A stretch of DNA of 64,000 nt from Gordionus sp. m RMFG-2023 (Eukaryota > Nematomorpha > Gordioida > Chordodea > Parachordodidae). The notes beneath the pieces were generated by a model. That model did not search any database. It worked only from the letters and a program-made list of their open reading frames with translations, and was not told the origin of the DNA. The position numbers and the translations under genes were made by a program. Of the stretch, positions 12,546 to 24,945 are shown piece by piece. Each line of letters opens with the position of its first letter. Positions within the stretch are counted from its first letter, which is position 1. The stretch is from contig NC_088775.1 in assembly GCF_954871325.1 (NCBI RefSeq), positions 80,887,561 to 80,951,560 of the forward strand, read 5' to 3'.

Positions 12546-13359
12546 TTAAAAATGGGTCTTAGTAAAATTTATACAGTTCTATTAATAACCTGTCAAATCT
12601 GACAGGTAATGCTATTGTAAATAGACAAATATAAATTTAAATAAATTAGCTGTTGTAACGGCAATTATTTTTAGTTAAACCATAATCATTCATTTATTAT
12701 TGTATCTATTACCAAGCAAAACAAACTAATTAAAAAATCTCTGTAATTTTGACAGTTTGTAAAAACAGTAATAAGGAAATTAAATATTTATAATAGGTGT
12801 ATAATGTGGTAATAAATAAAAAAATAAATTAGACACATCGGCATCGGAAGTTTGAATGTTTATAAAATATTCCTGAATTTAATTCAATAAAAAATTAGAC
12901 AGAATTGAATCTTTTTTTTGTAAATAATTGTTAAAATAAAAATTTTTTTCAAGATTTTGTGATCGATCTTGTTCTTGATCTTGGCTGTAAAAAAATATTT
13001 CATTTGTTATTTTTTTTACAAGTAGGAAAATTCACAAAAAGTTAGCAGACTCCCTGTCAAACAACCCTATAAAAAAACTTAATATGCCGGGGACGCGCTT
13101 GCTTCTAATATATAAATTAAAAAATATTAATTTATCTTTATTCCGCCGTACTCCTTGATTTTTGATTTAATAAATATTAAACCTAAGTGCAGTTAGTGCC
13201 ACTAACTTTAAACCCAAGTGAAATTTTGTTGATTATAATTAGATAAGATGCAATTATTAATTTTTTTTAACTAAGGTCAATGATTTTACTATGAGTCATT
13301 ATAATAAAATAGATAAATTTTAAAAAAATTAAAATTATTTTACTTTGTTATAATATATA
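12546..13359. other. Intergenic, no gene seen
   Basis: AT-rich. A perfect short palindrome, acctgtcaaatctgacaggt, lies near 12589-12608. Nothing else could be assigned. Confidence 0.5.
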
Positions 13360-13557
13360 TATCAGATCTATAGGCCCAGGCTTTTTTATATATTCAGGCC
13401 CAGCCTGGCTTTTTAAAAATATATTATATTTATTTTTAAATATCTAAATAACAATTAAAAATATTTGGTTTTAAAATATAAGGCTCGGCCGGGTATTTAA
13501 AAAAAAACCTTTAATTGGATATATTTCTAATATTTTTTTGGTTTAAGTCCGATTCTG
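13360..13557. repeat. GGCCCGGCC-type dispersed repeat, copy 1
   Basis: It shares a core (aaatatttggttttaaaatata, then ggctcggccgggtattt) with 46463-46880 and 55470-55765. The ends are GC-rich (ggcccaggc, cccagcctggc) and the middle AT-rich, as in small non-autonomous DNA elements. The hAT element at 13558 inserted at its right edge. Confidence 0.6.
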
Positions 13558-14972
13558 CAGAGTTGTTAAAGTAGCTCGCTACTTGTAGCGCGCTACTTAG
13601 CATCTTTTTTGGTAGCTATAGCTAATAGCCGCTACTTTTTTTAAAGTTATTTAATTTTTTAGCGCGATACTTAGCTACTTTTAAAAAATATAATGAATGT
13701 AAGTATAAACATGAAAATTTAAATATAATATCATAATTAATTATAATTTTTATAATTTATTATTTAATTTGGAAATTTAAATATATTTTCAATTTTTATT
13801 TTATATTTTCAATCTGTGTTAATAATCTAAAATGGCATCGCCCATGGATATCCAAATTCTTGAAAGTGATTCAGACATGGAAGATTCAATGGAAGAAAAT
13901 GTACTTAATAGCTCTAATAACGATTTCCCATTCCCTAGATTTGAAAAATTTTTTTAAATAAATATTAAAACAAAATCTGGATTCAAATTCCTGTGCTTAA
14001 AATGTAAAAAAAATATATCATCAAATCAATCGAGTAGCTATAACCTGAAGAAACACCTAAAGGTAAATTGTTATTTTTACATTATAATATTATTTATTTT
14101 ATTAGACTGTTCACGCCAATTGCTATAAGGAAATAGAGAAACATATAAAAAATTTTGGTATAGGAGAATCTTCATTCAAAAAGACAAATACTATCCAAAC
14201 CAAATTAACTGATAATAAACATGCCAATATTTCACAAAAATTGGCTGATAAAGTAATTGTTGATTTTATTATTGACACAGTTCAGCCATTGTCCTTGGTT
14301 GATAATCCATCATTTACTATGATGATTAAAACTTTATCCCCTGGCACAACAGTTTTATGTCGCCCTTATGAATAAAATAGACGACAACTTCAAAGTGATG
14401 AAAGATGCTCTAATAGTAGAGTTATCAGATATATCTTATGTATGTACCACGGCAGATAGTTGGACACATAACAGAAGGTAAAAACTTATTTATATTTATA
14501 AATTGATCTGATTAAATATTTTTAGAGCTTCCTTGCACTCAAGTGCTAGTGTCGAGAGATTATTTAGTAAAGCAAAGCTTATACTTTCTGATAGTCGCTC
14601 TAGACTTGGGGATGATAATATTGAAATGACATTATTATTAAAATGCAACAAAAATAAATATTTATTTATATTGCTTATTTTTTTTTAATCTAAACTAACT
14701 ATATTTTTATATTTATAAATGTTGATTTTTATATATTATTTATTATACATTTACATTATAAGCAAAAAAAAAATAACAAAAATTTGTTTCATTTGTTTCT
14801 AAAAATTTTTTTATAAAAAGTAGCTTAAAAGTAGCTAAAGCTACTTTTGAAAAAAGTAGCTAATAGCGCGCTACTTTTTTTGACAAATAGCGAAAGCGGT
14901 AGCGCGCTACTTTTTTGACAAATAGCTATAGCGGTAGCGCGCTACTTTTAAAAATAGCGTTTAACAACTCTG
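13558..14972 (+). mobile_element. hAT element, BED-finger type, internally deleted
   Basis: The left end CAGAGTTGTTAAA and right end TTTAACAACTCTG form the terminal inverted repeat. Subterminal TAGCGCGCTAC motifs recur at both ends (13585-13670, 14855-14945). An 8-bp target duplication flanks it: cgattctg (13550-13557) and cgatcctg (14973-14980), one mismatch. The 1415-bp element retains only the N- and C-terminal transposase parts. Confidence 0.88.
13832..14688 (+). pseudogene. hAT transposase remnant with BED zinc finger and dimerisation tail
   Basis: Three exon-like pieces: 13832-14062, 14106-14477 and 14528 to about 14688, with introns 14063-14105 and 14478-14527. The first two encode a BED finger (FLCLKCKKNISSNQSSSY, LKKHLK, then TVHANCYKEI after splicing). 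The middle has VQPLSLVDNPSFTMMI and ICTTADSWTH-like sequence (YVCTTADSWTHNRR). The last piece is the hAT dimerisation motif SSASVERLFSKAKLILSD. The catalytic core between them is absent. There is an in-frame TAA near 13957 in a T/A run and a frame change near 14370. It is non-functional as a transposase but could make a short DNA-binding protein if read through. Confidence 0.8.
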
Positions 14973-14980
14973 CGATCCTG

Positions 14981-16723
14981 AACCTTCTAAAAGAATGGTT
15001 AAATAAAGGGGAAAAAAATATGGAATCAATCCGGGATGAATGCTCAAGAAATTATATCAGCAGATCTCTAAAAAAGCATTCTTTGCCTGTAGTAAGACCC
15101 CTCATTGATTTCCAAGGTGTAAGTAGTATAAATGCGCATAAAAATTTTATTTTGGATATCAATATTATTTGGGGAAGATTTCGCCGGAAACGCATGGTTT
15201 TGAAGTTAGCAGAGAAATTGATACAAGTGCAACCTCAAAAAGCATTTAGATCAAGATATCAAGGTAATGAGATCGGATCTTTTGAAACCACCAATGAAGA
15301 CCTATTAGTTAAAGGATGGATTTTATATTAACCGTTTTGAAATATTGTAAGATAATATTGTTGATTGCTTTGTGACGGGATTGGACGTCCGAGAGAATAC
15401 TAATAACGAAATTAAAGTCTTTACTATCAATTTATTTAACACGAAATAAGGATGCAGCAATTAAATTTAGGGAGGAACCGCCCAAGAATAGAGCCGAAGG
15501 TTGTCTCAAGTCAATTGTAGTCAGTTTTTGCTTTATAAATGCGTAGGGGTTGACCTCGAATTTTTCATAAGAAGGTAATCAAAGGAATATGTAACAAGGA
15601 AAGAATCCCAGTTATTTTGTGTTTGAAAGGTTAGTCTTATATAAGATTGGGGAGGGGGCCTATTTTTTATCTCAGAAGTCTAGGACTGGTTAAATACTTA
15701 ACCGGGACAGGTGATTAGAGATTTGAAGAATTTATGGGAGGAAATGTTGATTCAAATAGAGATAAGCAATAAATACAAGGGTGATCGAACAAAATGAATT
15801 AGAGAACTTTTAGCTTAAAAGTGATTGTAAGCTTCTATTTTAAATTGATATGTTTTAAATATGATAAAGAATATTATTTTTTTAGTAAGAAAAAAACTAT
15901 TATTGTGAATAAAAAGGGCATTAAATAGGGGTTTTAAGATGTTTAGGAATTAATAGAATTTAAGTGTTGAAAACCCCCTTTCCCTTATGACGTAAAGCCA
16001 TCTATGGGCATAGTTTGGATTGGGCAAGACGAAAACCTGAGAATAAAAAATTCAACGATAGGGAGTGAATACTCTCAGGAAAAATACCAAATCCAAAATT
16101 AATTTATAATGCCTCAAAAATTGTTAAAAATGATAAATGTAAAACTGACACGCTTAGATTAAAAAATGCATGATTCAGAAGAATAATATATGAAAGACTC
16201 AGCTCGCCCTGGATATAAAGCTTTAAAAAATTAAATCAAATATTTTTCTATCTATTTGTTGTCTACCTGGAAAATTAAAAAACGTTGTTAAAAATTCACC
16301 CCCCCCACCCCCCCCCCCCCCACCTATTTTATCTCCACTAGATCCAAGATTTAAAGGGGTGATTAGCAAAAGAGTAAATATCTTTTAATTTTCATTCAAT
16401 GTCTAATATTAAAAAGTTTAGCCCCCCCCCCTCCATGACCTATATTTGAAGATCTAGGATGGCTTATGTTGTAAGGTTTTCAAACCCTCCTTCTAGACAT
16501 GTCCTGAAGAGCTAGAGTGCTAATTATAAATGCAAACAAAATATTATTTAAGATTTTGTAAGGTCTTTAAACCCCACTTCCTTCCCTCGATCTAAACTTG
16601 AGGAAATACCCAGCTATGATATTGATTGATAAAGCAAAAAAAATATCCCTTTATTAGGATTAATTTATAATATTTATAATTCTATTATAAACATTTAACA
16701 CAAGCCTGAACAACTAAAGGTTT
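14981..16723. other. Unassigned stretch, somewhat GC-richer at 14990-15560
   Basis: An open frame from about 14981 to 15331 (includes LLKEWLNKGEKNMESIRDEC and FRRKRMVLKLAEKLIQVQPQ) has coding-like composition but no family I recognise. It could be an old transposon part or a host exon. C-tracts occur at 16301-16322 and 16424-16434. Confidence 0.35.
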
Positions 16724-16731
16724 AAATTTAC

Positions 16732-18482
16732 CAGTGACGAAGCATCCATAGAAGCAAGGGAAGCATTGCTTCCCTTGAAATTTTTCTTACAAAATTTCTA
16801 AATAAACTTAATATAATCTTTGTACTATGCTAAATAAACTAAACTGACTTCGTTAAAAAAATTAATATAATTTTTATAACGTTAAAGATTAATATAATTT
16901 TTGTATAAAAAATTAATATTATTTTTACTATATTTATAAATACTATTATTTTTACTACTTTAAAAAAGTTACTATTATTTTTACTACGTTAAAAAAAATA
17001 TTAATGAGGGAAGCAAATTTAATATTGCTTATTTTTTTTAATAAATAAAGAGAACATCTTGCCATGGTATTGTGTAATTTTACCATTAAAAAATAAGCAT
17101 TGGGGAAGCAAATAAAAAAAATGCTTATTTTTTTAATAAATAAAAGAGAAAGAAATTTTTTTATATAATATTTTTTTTCCTTACTTTTTTAAAATAAAAA
17201 ATTTTTCGTATTTAAAATCCTTAATTAATGTTTAATAATTGTAATTGTATTATTGAAAATTTATTAACATTATCATTTAGCTCAAGAAATTTTGATGCGA
17301 AAAAATAGATTATTGAAAAAGAAAGACCAAAACCAATTTTACAAAACTAAAAAAAAATCAAAACTTGCATCCATAATTTTTCTATCGATAAATATGAAAA
17401 ATATGAATGACTCACTGGATATGAATTTTCTAATTCTCTATATTGTTGATCATGCCTATTATTCCCAAAGGAAAAATATGTTTGGAATGATAAAGGATTT
17501 TCGGATATGAATAATTTTTCAAAGGTAGTTAAACGGCAAAGAATCAACCGCTCATTTGCAATCGATGATTCAATTAAAAACATTTGGCCAAAATCGTATT
17601 GAAAATATGATAGATTCGATGCGCAAAATATCAATCGAACAGCATAATTCTAAAGTCAAATCAAATAGAGGAATATTGAAAATATTGATCAACTCTATAT
17701 GTTTTCTTGGAATTCAGGAGCTCGTATTCCGTGGTGATGATGAATCTTCTAATTCAGTAAATAGAGGAAATTATATTGTATTAATTTATTTGCTCGCAGA
17801 AGAAAATTTACTATTGAAACATCATTTAGAAATAGTGCAGTTTTTATTGTACTATCAAGCAATATTCAAAATGATTTGATTAATTCTATTTCATATGTCT
17901 TACACCAAATAATATTAAATTCGTCGAATTGTTAGATATTAGTAAATTATTCCAAATAATTAATTTCCCAAAATATTTATTAGATAATTTAAACGACACT
18001 TATTCTCAATTTTTCGACTTGCACAAGCTGGATACCGAATTAAAGGTAGTGTTTCGGGATGTTGAATTTAAAAAAAAAAGAATGTTAATGAAATACTTGA
18101 ATTTTTAATATGCACCGATTTGATGAAAAGTTTTAAAGAGTTTTTTAAATTATGCAAATTCATCTTAACTTTGGCTTTAACAACATCAAGTGCAGAAAGG
18201 AGTTTTTCATCTTTAAAAAGAATCAAATCTTATTGCAGAAACAGGATGAGCCAAAATCGATTATCGAATCTATCTTTGATTTCGATTGAAAAAAAATTAT
18301 TAAAAAATTTAAAATCTAGCGATAACATTTATAATGCAGTACTTAATCATTTTACTCAAAAATAAAGACGAATACCACTTATTTATAAATCTTAATGTTT
18401 TTATTGTTTTAGTTTGACTAAAATAAAAATAAATTTTTTTTTTGATCGCTTCCTTAGTAGTAAACTTGACGCTTCGTCACTG
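16732..18482 (+). mobile_element. hAT element, ZMYM/DUF4371-type, internally deleted
   Basis: The left end CAGTGACGAAGC and right end GCTTCGTCACTG are perfect inverted repeats. They are flanked by a perfect 8-bp target duplication, aaatttac (16724-16731 and 18483-18490). Length is 1751 bp. The left part carries AT-rich short tandem units (16800-17000) and gggaagcaa/tgctta inverted motifs. The transposase is reduced to its ends. Confidence 0.92.
17281..18365 (+). pseudogene. hAT transposase remnant (N-terminal finger region and dimerisation domain)
   Basis: Sequence at 17430-17560 read in one frame gives CLLFPKEKYVWNDKGFSDMN, typical of the N-terminal ZMYM/TTF region of DUF4371 transposases. 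The C-terminal piece (18120-18365) has TTSSAERSFSSLKRIKSYC, the hAT dimerisation motif, and ends at a stop. The middle is shortened, and several stops and frame changes interrupt the first half. Not functional. Confidence 0.75.
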
Positions 18483-18539
18483 AAATTTACCCATCAAAAT
18501 TTTTTTAATAGATAAATAAATTTAAATTAATAGGACCCT

Positions 18540-18864
18540 CATTTAAAGTAAACGCGTTATGTTCAAGGGTTGCGTTATTTAATGCAGAATTATTACAAAA
18601 TAAAGCCAATAAATAGGTATAAATTTATAAATAAAAAGTGTTATTATGATAATGCTATGATAATATTTGAAAAACATGTATCGATGCTTTGATAAAAAAT
18701 ATGCAATACGATTATAAAAGTGATAACGAATTCAATAAAAAGATATATGATTTTTCTTATATATTATATAATATATAAAATAATTATTTTTTAAAACTGA
18801 ATCAGCTGTAACAATGATGCGTTAAATAACGCAACGCTTGAAGAGAACGCGTACATCATAAATG
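18540..18864. repeat. MITE with about 57-bp inverted repeats
   Basis: The left arm (CATTTAAAGTAAACGCGTT... TTGCGTTATTTAATGCA) and right arm reverse complement (CATTTATGATGTACGCGTT... TTGCGTTATTTAACGCA) match at about 80 percent over 57 bases. It is 325 bp long and non-coding. No target duplication was seen, so the superfamily is open. Confidence 0.65.
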
Positions 18865-19115
18865 CAGCGTTAGTTAAAGTATAACTCATAGCTCATCTCC
18901 TTTTATTCTAAGCAACCATAACTAATGATAATAAACATTTGTGATTTAGAATTTATTCTGAACTAAATAATATTAGTCATTTTTAAAAAGAATAGCGAAG
19001 CTTTATATACGATCTAATTGAAGTTATTCGGAAAAACAATCTTGTCTTCTTATTAAAGTTTATAAATTGTTTTTCAATTTGCACGAATTAAATTGAAATG
19101 AATTGTCCGCGTTGC

Positions 19116-19139
19116 TATATATATATATATATATATATA
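19116..19139. repeat. (TA)n microsatellite
   Basis: An uninterrupted run of about 12 TA units. Confidence 0.9.
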
Positions 19140-19252
19140 ATAAACTATAAATTTTAGCTACTTTCTAAAAACATATTGTATTGACTTTTTTAACTTTTAT
19201 TTAAAAATAATTTCCATATAAAATTTTAATATTTGGATTTGATTCACGGGAA

Positions 19253-19690
19253 ATTATTTCCATAATTTAAATTTCAATACCCTTTTCTTCATTACTAGTG
19301 TTAATCATCCTACAAATTAAAAAATATTTCATAAAATTGGTGATGATATTCTATCGAGTTATATTTATACATAAAATATAATCTTTACTTATTTCGTTTT
19401 GGTGTTGTTAGTTTTTATTTATCTACCTTAATATAAGTTATAAATTTTCCACCTAATTTCGATTATCATTATAATTAAAATATGGCGGGAAAAAATAAGG
19501 AAATTAATACAAAAATCTCGAAAAAAATAAGATTTATACTGTAATATGTAAAATTTAAAACATTAATATTAAAAAGAATCTCAGAATAAAGTATCTATTA
19601 AAAATGTCAAAAATATATAGAGTACAAGATACAAAAAGATCATGTATCTTTTATATTAGATACAAGTATTCGCGGTACTGCCCAACTCTG
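19253..19690. repeat. MITE-like element, CAGAGTTGGGCAG family, right end
   Basis: It ends with gtactgcccaactctg (complement CAGAGTTGGGCAGTAC). The interior (tcatcctacaaatt, gatgatattctatcga) matches 640-760. Subterminal gatacaa/ttgtatc motifs recur. The left boundary is uncertain. Confidence 0.45.
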
Positions 19691-19752
19691 AGATTCGTTT
19701 AAATAAATTTTTAATGCTCCGATAATTTTATTTCAATATTAATAAAAATTAC

Positions 19753-20079
19753 TGTCGTAGTTTTATATATGAATTTATATTAATTTTTGCATATCAACCA
19801 AAATAAATAAGGTTGATTGGATTATAATTACCATAGAAGAACACGTGATATTAATATATTTTTTTTTGTGTTCGAATAAAATTGTATATTATTACTTTTT
19901 TCTTTCTTATAAAAAATTGATTATTAATAAAATATTATAATAAAAGTAGCGTGTTGTTACGAAATAACTGTGAAATTCTTAGAAGAAATTCTAGTTGAGT
20001 TAGTTGTCCTTAAATTGTAATTTAAGTGTAGGAAGGGATTTCGAGTAAGGGTATATATTTTTTTTCTTAGGTTTTTCAG
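19753..20079 (+). repeat. Left LTR of the outer element
   Basis: Starts TGTCGTAGTTTTATATATG and ends ...TTTTTCAG. It aligns along its length with 31559-31890 (shared ccaaaataaataaggttg, accatagaagaacacgtga, tgtaggaagggat). The exact 3' edge is uncertain by a few bases because both copies continue with tta. Confidence 0.85.
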
Positions 20080-20346
20080 TTATTGACCGTGACTACAGGA
20101 TATTATATACCAAAATATTCGTTTTTATAAGGTAAAAACCATATTTTTATTTTACATTTTGTATCTCTCCTCAGGACACAAAATCATATTTTTATTGTTT
20201 AAATTATTTTTAGAATTTTAATTAATAAAATAGTTTAAAAAAAATTTTTTTTTTAGATTAGTTCGATAAACACCCAATCTTTATAAAATAATATAATTTT
20301 CTGTAATAACGTAATTTTAGAGTAAAGTAAATTTGTAATATGAGAT

Positions 20347-21173
20347 ATGGTTGTATATTTCGATAAGTATCCTAAGCATGGTTTTATTAATAAAGTTGCC
20401 ATTCTTAAGGGTATGGGTTATAAAATTGTGTATCAGAACATTAATGAATTGGATATAGGCCATCATTTAATTACATTAGGATTAATAGTAATTATATATT
20501 TAATTTATATTATTTTGAAATTTTTATTTGGAAAATGTACTTTGGTTGCGACCAAAGTATATGGTAATTGGAAAAGAGACACTCCAGTGTCGGCTGATTG
20601 TTGGAAAAAAATTTCGGTCTTGGAAAGTAATTTAAATGTGGTTTTAAATGAAATCAAGAACGGCAGACCAGAAATGGTAGAAAATTTGGAATGTAATGAC
20701 CATGATTGTTTGGATATTGTGGAGAGATCTGTAGTTATTCTCCGAGAATTGGAAGAAATAAAAGAAGTAATTAAGGTTATATATCAAGATATAAAACTGG
20801 TTATTTCGAATAGTATTGGTAATAAAGGCCAAAATGTGGTCCGACGGGGTCAGATGGGAAAAATATCTCCGATGGAAAAAATATCTCCGATGGAAAAAAT
20901 GGTTTCTCCAGGAATAAAAAGATCTTTGAAGATTTGAAATGTACCCGCTGTGGGTATAGGGGCCACAAGTTAAAGACCTGTGTGGTCAAAGAACAAAATT
21001 TTCGTGAGGGTTTTCCGTTAAGGAAATCGACACTAGAAAATTCTAATGTTAAAAAAATTTCTGGTTCCAACATAAATAAATTGGAGGTTCCACAATCGAA
21101 TTATGGTAAATCCCGTTTGTGTTTTAAGTGTAACAAACCGGGACATGTAGCCATAAACTGTACCGAAAATTGA
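20347..21173 (+). pseudogene. Gag-like region of the outer LTR element
   Basis: It encodes, in order, an N-terminal hydrophobic span (LITLGLIVIIYLIYIILKFL), a coiled-coil-prone segment (IVERSVVILRELEEIKEVIK), and two CCHC zinc knuckles (CTRCGYRGHKLKTC and CFKCNKPGHVAINC). Zinc knuckles are the nucleic-acid-binding mark of retroelement Gag. A membrane span at the N-terminus is unusual for Gag. The same order recurs in the inner element on the opposite strand, which supports it as a family feature. Confidence 0.75.
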
Positions 21174-21639
21174 CTATATGATTGCAAGTGTAATCATATA
21201 ATAAGTAGGAGATCGGGAGGTATAAATAGTAATAAATTAAATAACCATACTGAAATGAGATATGATTCTCATAAAAGCCGCCTTTTAACAGAAATTTTTT
21301 TTTATCCTGATGATAAAAATAAAAATAATGAAAATTCTAATAATTTTAGATGGGGGAAATATCCTAAGGGTATTGTTAAATATTCCATAAGAGGGATGTT
21401 AATACTTTCGAATGGGAAAGATATCCCCGTGATATTGTTTAAAAAAAATGAATATTATTAAAGAATCGCTAAATTCCGAGTTGAATTTATGTTCAAATGT
21501 GAATTCTCATGAAACTGATGTTTCAGATGAGATAAATATTGATCAGTCAATTAAAATATATGAAATTTTAATGAATGATATTCGAACCTTGTCCTTGTCC
21601 GAGAGTTACTGTAAGAGTTGACTCGAGGGAGATTGACAC

Positions 21640-21985
21640 GTAGTTCGACACAGGGGCTAGCATTTCAATAATGTCTAGGAAAAATTATTATAAGTATTGG
21701 CCTGGGGGTAAACTTGAAAAAGAGGCTATGTGCGTCAGGCAATTTGATGGGTCGGAAGTTGCCGTTTTGGGAAAGGCCAAATTGGGGGTTAATATTAATG
21801 ATGTAATCTTTTTCCTGGATTTATGGGTGGTGAAGGAAAGTGTGGAAACCATCATGGGATGGAGTTGGATTGTTCAGTTGGGTCCCTTTAATAATTTTTG
21901 GAATATTTTTGAAATACCAGAGGCTACAAATGAGACTAAGAACATGAGAATGGCTACTAATGTTCGAGATTTTGGGATTTAGAAG
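21640..21985 (+). pseudogene. Retropepsin-like region of the outer LTR element
   Basis: It contains a D/TGAS-like active-site region and the downstream pattern FFLDLWVVKESVETIMGWSW. The last part corresponds to the ILG-containing strand of retropepsins. It is closely similar to the inner element's FLDLWIIKEEVGAILGWNWI. Part of an old element; not whole. Confidence 0.6.
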
Positions 21986-23272
21986 GGACGGATTCAACTG
22001 TAAAAGAAGGGAATTCAACCTGTAATTCTGAGATGTATATACGTTCCACTGAATTAATAGTTGGGGACAACAGTAAAACCCAGGGAGTAATCGGGGTGAA
22101 AGTGATTTAATATATATAATTTGGGAAAAGTAATGGGAAAGATACTCTTAATATGCACCAAAAGTATTCCGTGGTTATGAGGAGTTGCGGAGTAAATGTT
22201 ATGTAAATATAGAATAAACGGGAATTAAAATGTACGTGAACTGTTGGTATTCTTTTTGTTTTGGTTTATTCATTATTACACGATGGTAGTGAGGTTTGCT
22301 GATAAATTGCAAGTTTATTGGTTTAAATTCTTTCATGTTTGTAATGGCAAAAGTTGGTATCCAGGTTACCATTTGTTAGTCATAAATAAGAGTTGGAATA
22401 TAATGTAAGATTAAAATGGAAAATTGATGTATCTTATATTGTTAATGGTTAAAAGGGAATCATGTATTAAGTTAGAGAAACCTTTTTGATATATTACATA
22501 TTTGTGGTTATTTTTCATCTTTGGCAGGCCACAAGAAGAAAATGAAAAGGGAGAAATATTTTTGTTGTAATGCGAGATAAGAGCGTGCACGTGTTTTTTT
22601 TAAATTATATAATTGTAATGTTTATTTAGTAATAAATAAAAAGTGGAATAAAAGTTGGATTTGCGGTGGAAGGTTTGTGTAAAAGGGAGATAAAAACATC
22701 TTTTTTGTATGTTTTTTTTATGTGTTATAAGATGAGAAATAATTTTTTTTGGTTGGCAAGTGCGGTGTATTTTATTTTTTTAAATCTTTTTCTCCCCTTT
22801 TTAAATTATATTTTTAATATTCCTAGTTTGTTTTTGTTATCATTGCCAGGCAGCGAGAAGAGACGTTCCATAATGTAATTAATGTTTATGGAGAGAGTAT
22901 GGCATAAGTTGTTGGATTATTTTTTTCCCCAAAATTGTAATTTGAAAATTATATTTAAAAAAAAAGAAGTTTTGTACTGAATTTATTCTTTCTATAATCA
23001 CGAAAAAAAATTTTTTTTTTGTGTCGTTTCAAGTATCCAAATTAACAAATCACAATCACCTGATGACCATCGAGATGACATACATAGGACGTAAGACAAA
23101 TGAAGATCAAACCTTTGCACGCTATGAATATGATAGGATAGGGAACTCGTATTAGCAGATGTATATGATATCCCTATAGCATACCTTTGTAGGACCATGA
23201 ATAATTAGTATTCCATTGATGTTATGAGAATTCATATTAGCCAAGTACTATCCTAACAAGTTATATGATGAT
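21986..23272. other. 3' part of the outer LTR element interior
   Basis: No reverse transcriptase, RNase H or integrase motif was seen. A hydrophobic open stretch lies at 22666-22878. A repeat unit around tagcatacctttgtaggacc (near 23185) recurs after the transposon near 31383. The two form a diverged tandem repeat of about 100 bp into which the transposon inserted. Confidence 0.5.
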
Positions 23273-23629
23273 GTCCATATTAGTGGGGTCGCTAGGAGGG
23301 GGTGCGCAGGGGCTCGAGCCCCCTGAAAAATTTGAATAGCCTCCTGAAGCAAAATTATTTTTAAAAATTGCTCCTTAATATCCTCTTGAACTAAAAATAA
23401 ATTTTTTTAATTGCCTCCTGAACGATTTCTTTTATAATTCTATTGAGTAATATATAGATTTAATTTGATGTCCTCACTACGTCATCGTGACGTCATGTCG
23501 TCGTACATCATGTCATCCGTACGTATTTATTTTTTATTCGTTGATTTTATTTATTTATTTTATACAAACAGATGATCCTATAACTTAAATTTTCTATTAA
23601 ATTAATATATTTAAAGAAACTAAACTAAG

Positions 23630-24640
23630 TATTAAGAGGTATCAAAAATTGTTCAAAAGGAATGAAGATTTTCAAGAGCGATATGTTCACAGATCAGTAT
23701 TTTCTCAAATTCAAGAAGCTAAATTAACAGATTATTTAATTAAAGGATAAAGATTATTCTCAGGATTATGCCCTAAACAAGTATTTTAATTCTTAATTTT
23801 ATATCATACAAATTTTCTTTAAAATGAATTTTGTTAAAACAATAAACCTGAGAACAAATTAATATAATTTTTTTAATTATTAAATTCATTATATGTTAAT
23901 GAAACATCTTTATTAATATTAAAATACTTTAAGTAAGAATTTAACATAAGCATTAGAATGATGTGTAATTATGTGTGTGTGATATATATTTAAATGAAAT
24001 GATGCTGCCATGTTTATATTAATTATAAAATGATTTATATTCATTGATTAAGCATTAAATTATATCATGCATTAAAGCATAATTAGGTTCTTACCTATAC
24101 ATTAAAGATTTAATTATGTATGATATATTTTAAATCATTTTAGCAGAAGATTGTATATATTAATTCTAAAATAAATTCAGAATAAAATTTACGAATTAGG
24201 ATTTTAACGAGATTGCCTTAATATATAAATAATTTAATATCTTATGTTTAAATGTAGGTTAGAGTTTTAGCATATCAAATGGCTAAGAAGTGTAGTTTAA
24301 AAGTACCAATATCTTGGGAAATTACTCAGTCAGCTGGTGAAGACTGGTTTGGAGCATTTATTAAAAGAAATCCAACAATATCTTTGAGAGCACCAGAGGC
24401 CACAAGTATAGCCAGGGCCACCAATTTCAATATGAAAATGGTTGAATTATTTTTTAATAATTATTTGACTGTTTCATGGTAAAATAACTTTCTCCCAGGT
24501 GATATATATAATATGGATGAAAATGGTAAATTAAATATATATTTGATAGCAAATTTAATACTTTCATAGGATTAACAACAGTTCAATTTTGTCGCTTTTT
24601 CCATCAAAAATACAACAAGGATTTGCTCTTAATTTTATCA
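23630..24640 (+). pseudogene. CENP-B/pogo-type (Tigger-like) transposase N-terminal half
   Basis: Three exon-like pieces: about 23630-23780, 24258-24526, and from 24570. The first gives a CENP-B-type HTH tail (KRYQKLFKRNEDFQERY and IQEAKLTDYLIKG). The second gives the DNA-binding core (AGEDWFGAFIKRNPTISLRA then PEATSIARATNF) and, after a frame change near 24480, DIYNMDENG. Splicing to the third adds LTTVQ, so the DENG-LTTVQ start of the DDE domain is present. A stop lies in the first piece. The DDE core beyond is lost or unrecognisable before the LTR insertion at 24946. The introns carry gt/ag borders. Confidence 0.75.
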
Positions 24641-24945
24641 AATACATAATAATTAATCCTCATTATTTTTTAAAAAAATTATCCTAAATTTATATGTCAA
24701 TAAAAAAAAATATCTTAAAAAATATATAAATAATTTGCATATTAGTTTCATTAGTGTTTAATGGCATTTTTGTAATTTAAATAGATAGCATTTTTTTTAC
24801 TTAACATAAAAATATATATCCCTTATCAAATTCTTTGACAAATAATTTCGGAAATGCAAGACATACATTAAATTTATCTGTAAAACAACAATAACCCTAT
24901 ATAATAAACAACAATTTATTTTTTAGATATAATTTTAATTGATCA

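Noticed and set aside
14915-14980. Start of an open frame running from the hAT right end into the flank
   Set aside because: It begins inside the terminal inverted repeat and crosses the target duplication, so the first 20 codons are transposon end, not gene.
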